Origin: PHAA01 sp034678805
GTDB taxonomy: Bacteria > Bacillota > Syntrophomonadia > Syntrophomonadales > Syntrophomonadaceae
Reading direction: 5' to 3'
DNA: 8,477 nt
NCBI GenBank assembly: GCA_034678805.1
Contig: JAXDBN010000060.1
Location: 1 to 8,477, forward strand
Part shown: piece after piece, positions 5,892-8,477 of the stretch
How positions within the stretch are numbered: the first letter of the stretch is position 1
Layout: each line of letters begins with the position of its first letter
Program-made: the position numbers and the translations under genes
The notes under the pieces: generated by a model
Seen by the model: the letters and a program-made list of their open reading frames with translations, nothing else
What the model was told of the DNA's origin: nothing
The model's database searches: none

Positions 5892-7238
5892 TTAAACCTG
5901 AACTATACTGAGACTATTACCATAGCTATAGGCATCTTCTCCGTGCTGGGTGAGATCCAGTCCAGTTTCTTCTTCCTCTTCGGAAACCCGCAGGGGGGCA
6001 AACACACTCAATACTTTCAGTATCACAAAAGTGACCGTGCTGGCGAAGACTATTGTGGCGGCTACCGCAATCAATTGGACCAGCAGTTGATGGGGATTAC
6101 CAAACAGCAAGCCATCGAAGCCTGCGGGATTAATTTCGGTGGAGGCCAGTACTCCGGTTGCCAGGGCGCCGAATATGCCGCCTACCCCATGAATGCCAAA
6201 GGCGTCCAGAGAATCATCATAACCGAGTTTGGTCTTTATTTTACTTACCGCGAAGTAACATAGGGGACCGACAATAAGACCCATTAAAATCGAGCTGGCC
6301 GGGCTGACGAAACCAGCTGCCGGGGTTATGGCTACCAGGCCGGCTACTACACCGCTGGCAACTCCCAACGCAGTGGTTTTGCCATGATGCAGCCATTCTG
6401 CTGCCGCCCAGCTGATAGCTGCAGTAGCAGCACAAGTATTAGTCACCAGGAAAGCGGAAGCGGCTAATCCGTTGGCTCCCAGGGCACTGCCGGCATTGAA
6501 GCCGAACCATCCGAACCAGAGCAGACCAGCGCCCAGCATGGTTATAGGCAGGTTGTGTGGTACCATTGGTTCTGCTCCCGAGGCGCGCCGGCGGCCCAGG
6601 ACAATACAGGCTATCAGGCCGGAGATACCGGAACTGATATGGACCACCGTACCTCCGGCAAAGTCCAGGGCTCCAAGATTACGCAGCCATCCATCAACGC
6701 CCCATACCCAGTGAGCCAAGGGATCATAGACAAAAGTCGTCCATAGCAGGACAAAGGCTACGAAGATGGAAAATCTCATTCTTTCGGCAAAAGCGCCGGA
6801 TATCAAGGCTACCGTGATTATCGCAAACATCAACTGGAAGAGAACAAATACCGAATGAGGAATAGTGGCTGAATAAAGCGGATTAGGATCTCCGGTTACT
6901 CCACTCATCCCCATCCATTGCATGCCTCCAATTAAATGATTAATGTCAGGTCCAAAACCTATAGTATAACCAATAAGTACCCATTGAACCGAAACCAGAG
7001 CCATACACGCAAAACTCTGCATTATTGTGCCCAGTACATTTTTCTTTCTTACCATTCCGCCATAGAACAGGGCCAGTCCCGGCGTCATTATCATTACCAG
7101 GGCGGTACTGATCATAATAAATGCCGTATCACCGGTATCGATAACTGGTGCATCAGCTCCGGCAGCTATGATCGGCAGACCGAACATGACCATCAGCAAA
7201 GTTGTAATAGTATATAACCATCTCCATTTTGTTTTCAT
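5892..7238 (-). CDS. amt: Amt-family ammonium transporter
   Basis: 448 residues, typical for the family. An N-terminal hydrophobic segment (1-28, ending AAGADA) looks like the cleaved signal peptide of AmtB-type proteins, followed by about 11 membrane helices. Seen directly: the signature DFAGGTVVHISSG (192-204) with the first pore His200 eight residues after Asp192, and the second pore His350 in FGIHGVGG. These twin histidines line the ammonia-conducting pore. Phe131 (SVFVLFQ) is placed like the outer gate Phe. The C-terminal tail ends with GLDLTQHGEDAY, the conserved cytoplasmic segment contacted by PII proteins. It takes up ammonium as a membrane trimer. The PII gene lies 158 bases upstream in the same direction, so PII probably gates this channel. 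GAGGG 6 bases before ATG 7238 supports the start. Confidence 0.97.
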   Translation of the reverse strand: MKTKWRWLYTITTLLMVMFGLPIIAAGADAPVIDTGDTAFIMISTALVMIMTPGLALFYGGMVRKKNVLGTIMQSFACMALVSVQWVLIGYTIGFGPDINHLIGGMQWMGMSGVTGDPNPLYSATIPHSVFVLFQLMFAIITVALISGAFAERMRFSIFVAFVLLWTTFVYDPLAHWVWGVDGWLRNLGALDFAGGTVVHISSGISGLIACIVLGRRRASGAEPMVPHNLPITMLGAGLLWFGWFGFNAGSALGANGLAASAFLVTNTCAATAAISWAAAEWLHHGKTTALGVASGVVAGLVAITPAAGFVSPASSILMGLIVGPLCYFAVSKIKTKLGYDDSLDAFGIHGVGGIFGALATGVLASTEINPAGFDGLLFGNPHQLLVQLIAVAATIVFASTVTFVILKVLSVFAPLRVSEEEEETGLDLTQHGEDAYSYGNSLSIVQV

Positions 7239-7329
7239 TTTGATCCCTCATTTCATTTTGTTAATAACCTGACTGGCATTTTCACTAAATATCAGATTGA
7301 AGCACGCATTTGATGACCAGGTAAAATTT

Positions 7330-7378
7330 AAAGGCGCTTATGTACGGGACAATATCTTCCCTGTACCTAAGCGCCTTT
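7330..7378 (-). promoter_or_regulatory. Long hairpin between the PII gene and amt (partial terminator or processing site)
   Basis: Arms 7330-7348 and 7360-7378 form about 18 pairs with one mismatch (7341/7367) and one G-U, around an 11-base loop. The outer part is AAAGGCGCTTA/TAAGCGCCTTT. On the minus strand the stem is followed by AAATTTTA, a poor T-tract, so it may terminate part of the transcripts or shield the PII mRNA 3' end. It starts 18 bases after the PII stop codon. Confidence 0.65.
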
Positions 7379-7396
7379 GCTCAAACCAAATCTTTT

Positions 7397-7735
7397 TTAC
7401 AATGCTGCTCCACCTTCTTCGCGGGTGCTAATCCGGATTACCCGTTCAGCTGGATAGATAAAAATCTTACCATCTCCCTTTTTCTTGGTTCTGCAAATAC
7501 TCAGAATACGTGAAATTATATCTTCAGCAGAGTTATCCTGGCATATGATCTCCAGCTTGGTTTTAGGAAAAAGATCGATTATGTGTTCCTGACCTCTAAA
7601 ATATTGTTTCTCTGTCTCCTGCAGTCCCCGGCCTTTGACGTCGGATACTGTCATACCCCGGATTCCCAGTTCATCAAGGGCGGTTTTTACCTCGTCCAGT
7701 TTTGATGGCCTGATTATAGCTTCTATTTTCTTCAC
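7397..7735 (-). CDS. glnK: PII-family nitrogen regulatory protein lacking the uridylylation tyrosine
   Basis: 112 residues, aligning without gaps to E. coli GlnB by eye. Conserved: MKKIEAIIRP at the start, GMTVSDVKG (27-35), Gln39, Lys58, Thr83, GDGKIFIYP (87-95) and Arg101. Family knowledge: PII trimers bind ATP/ADP and 2-oxoglutarate and move the T-loop (about 37-55) to control partners such as Amt. Odd points: residue 51, the uridylylated Tyr in enteric PII, is His here (RGQEH); Tyr46 is Phe; Arg103 is Ser, in RISTREE instead of the usual RIRTGEE. Control by GlnD uridylylation at Tyr51 is therefore unlikely, while ligand-driven Amt gating remains plausible. It starts at GTG 7735, after a GGTGGTGA ribosome binding site. 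It precedes amt, hence the GlnK label; GlnB would be an equal name by sequence alone. Confidence 0.93.
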   Translation of the reverse strand: MKKIEAIIRPSKLDEVKTALDELGIRGMTVSDVKGRGLQETEKQYFRGQEHIIDLFPKTKLEIICQDNSAEDIISRILSICRTKKKGDGKIFIYPAERVIRISTREEGGAAL

Positions 7736-7945
7736 GATTCACCACCCTTTCTGCTGTGATCTTTCTTTTCCTATCCCTGTTTCCAGTCTGACCCTAGGTA
7801 ATTAAACCGCTTGGTATTTGTGCTTAAAATTAAATAAGTGTCAGTAAAATAGTCATTAACCAAATAGACCATATTACAGACACCCTCGTCTTGAACAGGC
7901 AGATTTACTTTTTTGATGTCAATTTATAAAGTATCTCTTTCCTCT
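7736..7945. other. Upstream region of the PII-amt unit
   Basis: AT-rich and non-coding. On the minus strand TGACTATTTTACTGACA (about 7840-7856) matches one half (TNACA) of the GlnR/TnrA consensus TGTNA-N7-TNACA and part of the other. TTGACA at 7922-7917 lacks a good -10. I cannot place the PII promoter with confidence. Confidence 0.3.
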
Positions 7946-8230
7946 CTACTCCTCTTGTTCATCATATTCGATATGTTCTAAACCAATCTCTATCATGATT
8001 TCATCAATCAGTTTTTTATCCACCTTATGTCCCTCCTTTGTCAGGTATTCCAAGCTGAGCTGATCCCCTTGTTCGACAGCGTATAAATTTCCTTCACCTC
8101 CTACTACATCTAGCTTTTGTGTTACAGTGGGGACGTTCTTTGTGTAACACTTCGGTAAGGCTGCTACAAGATGAACGTCCCGGTGTAACCGATGTAACCA
8201 TGTGGCAAAACAAAAATCCCCGTAAATCAT
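7946..8230 (-). CDS. Small ORF of unknown function and uncertain start, overlapping a palindromic element
   Basis: I do not recognise this protein. The full frame is 94 residues from ATG 8230, with AAAGGGG 7 bases upstream and a weak candidate promoter further up. The C-terminal part from about residue 39 reads like ordinary protein (acidic, with KKLIDEIMIEIGLEHIE, probably helical). The N-terminal part (about residues 14-37) is encoded by the inverted repeat at 8121-8199 and is rich in His, Cys and Trp. Two readings are possible: an intact 94-residue protein, or a C-terminal fragment whose 5' part was replaced by an inserted repeat. A shorter 25-residue version could start at GTG 8023, which has AAGGAGG (8038-8032) 8 bases upstream, the best ribosome binding site in the frame. 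No signal peptide or membrane segment is seen. Confidence 0.38.
   Translation of the reverse strand: MIYGDFCFATWLHRLHRDVHLVAALPKCYTKNVPTVTQKLDVVGGEGNLYAVEQGDQLSLEYLTKEGHKVDKKLIDEIMIEIGLEHIEYDEQEE
8121..8199. repeat. Long imperfect palindrome with repeated TGTAAC, REP- or MITE-like
   Basis: GTTACA then GGGACGTTC (8121-8126, 8130-8138) is mirrored by GAACGTCCC then TGTAAC (8173-8181, 8184-8189): fifteen pairs interrupted by a 3/2-base bulge, around a 34-base loop in which TTGT and ACAA could pair. TGTAAC also occurs at 8143-8148 and 8193-8198. Nearby are CCGT/ACGG (8220-8235 area) and TTTGCCTGGCACC (8242-8254), a GGTGCCAGGC-like string that I associate with dispersed palindromic repeats. This is too long for a terminator and has no T-run. 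A non-autonomous mobile or REP-type element is the likeliest reading, but copy number cannot be judged from one window. Confidence 0.5.
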
Positions 8231-8280
8231 ACGGAGACCCCTTTGCCTGGCACCAAGTCTGGCGCAGAAATATTAACTTG

Positions 8281-8309
8281 AATATATACATGATATACTC
8301 TTATTCTAA
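8281..8309 (-). promoter_or_regulatory. Weak candidate promoter for the small ORF
   Basis: On the minus strand TTAGAA (8309-8304), 17 bases, then TATATT (8286-8281). The -10 matches at 5 of 6 positions, the -35 only at 3 of 6. Predicted start near 8274, about 44 bases before ATG 8230. The palindrome AAGTATACTT lies upstream at 8336-8345. Confidence 0.28.
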
Positions 8310-8368
8310 AATTACAATTGTTTTTGGCGGGTATTAAGTATACTTGATCACACCAGCTTTGGTACAAT

Positions 8369-8401
8369 CAATAAATCCGCAAATCTACGACTCCATTTGC
8401 G
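8369..8401 (-). terminator. Probable weak terminator after the second PII gene
   Basis: On the minus strand CGCAAAT pairs with ATTTGCG (8401-8395 and 8384-8378) around a 10-base loop, directly after the stop codon of the PII fragment, followed by GATTTATT. The T-tract is imperfect. Confidence 0.45.
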
Positions 8402-8402
8402 C

Positions 8403-8477
8403 CTATTTGAAGGCATCTGTTCCCGTTTCCCCGGTGCGGACCCGTACAGCATTGTTTACCGGCAGGATAAATATCTT
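8403..8477 (-). CDS. C-terminal end of a second PII-family protein, truncated by window edge
   Basis: The minus-strand frame entering from the right edge encodes 24 residues and a TAG stop. They read KIFILPVNNAVRV followed by RTGETGTDAFK. This matches the PII C-terminal segment: KIF, a hydrophobic strand, then R-x-R-T-G-E, where the two arginines contact the nucleotide phosphates. The fragment keeps both arginines and the RTGE motif, unlike the amt-linked PII at 7397-7735. It is transcribed in the same direction as PII and amt, about 670 bases upstream. Whether it is GlnB-, GlnK- or NifI-like needs the rest of the gene. It is short, but the motif is specific. Confidence 0.75.
   Translation of the reverse strand, partial: KIFILPVNNAVRVRTGETGTDAFK

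Noticed and set aside
7806..7828. Sigma-54 promoter (GG...GC) near the PII gene
   Set aside because: The GG-to-GC spacing is wrong, and the match is on the strand opposite to the gene.
8119..8337. Plus-strand ORF of 72 codons at the right end
   Set aside because: Overlaps the palindromic repeat and AT-rich promoter-like sequence; no ribosome binding site and no recognisable protein features.

Overview
The window looks like chromosomal DNA of a strictly anaerobic, Gram-positive-type bacterium of the Clostridia (a Syntrophomonas- or Peptococcaceae-like relative would fit). This is inferred from strong AGGAGG-type ribosome binding sites, GTG starts, two secreted proteins with the 'copper amine oxidase N-terminal'/stalk domain so common in Clostridia, and an NAD-linked flavoprotein next to a four-cluster ferredoxin. 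No rRNA, tRNA, CRISPR array or recognisable transposase gene is present.

Layout. 1-1666 (+): 3' part of a two-gene redox unit, a pyridine-nucleotide/FAD oxidoreductase cut by the left edge and a HycB-like 16-Cys ferredoxin. 1689-2336 (-): a small secreted stalk-domain protein, convergent with the ferredoxin. 2337-3068: a 732-base gap between divergent genes, holding a clear extended -10 promoter (2698-2726) that drives a compact structured RNA ending in a strong intrinsic terminator (2856-2888). 3069-4472 (+): a secreted protein with three fibronectin-III-like repeats and a C-terminal stalk domain, followed by a terminator. 4587-5612 (-): a CaCA-family cation exchanger with a roughly 200-base leader. 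5892-7735 (-): a nitrogen unit, PII protein then Amt ammonium transporter, with a long hairpin between the two genes and a strong terminator after amt. 7736-8402: a mostly intergenic stretch with one doubtful small ORF overlapping a long palindromic element. 8403-8477 (-): the last 24 residues of a second PII-family protein, cut by the right edge.

How the parts work together. The flavoprotein and ferredoxin probably pass electrons between NAD(H) and a catalytic oxidoreductase encoded further left; aldehyde:ferredoxin oxidoreductase clusters have this arrangement, but that enzyme is outside the window. PII and Amt form the usual ammonium-sensing and uptake pair, with a second PII gene just upstream in the same direction. 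The amt-linked PII has His where the uridylylated Tyr51 normally lies, so classical GlnD control is unlikely.

The most interesting items are the structured RNA/possible attenuator at 2733-2888, the two dissimilar PII proteins, and the palindromic element at 8121-8199 that runs through an open reading frame. I found no clearly new multi-gene system in this window.
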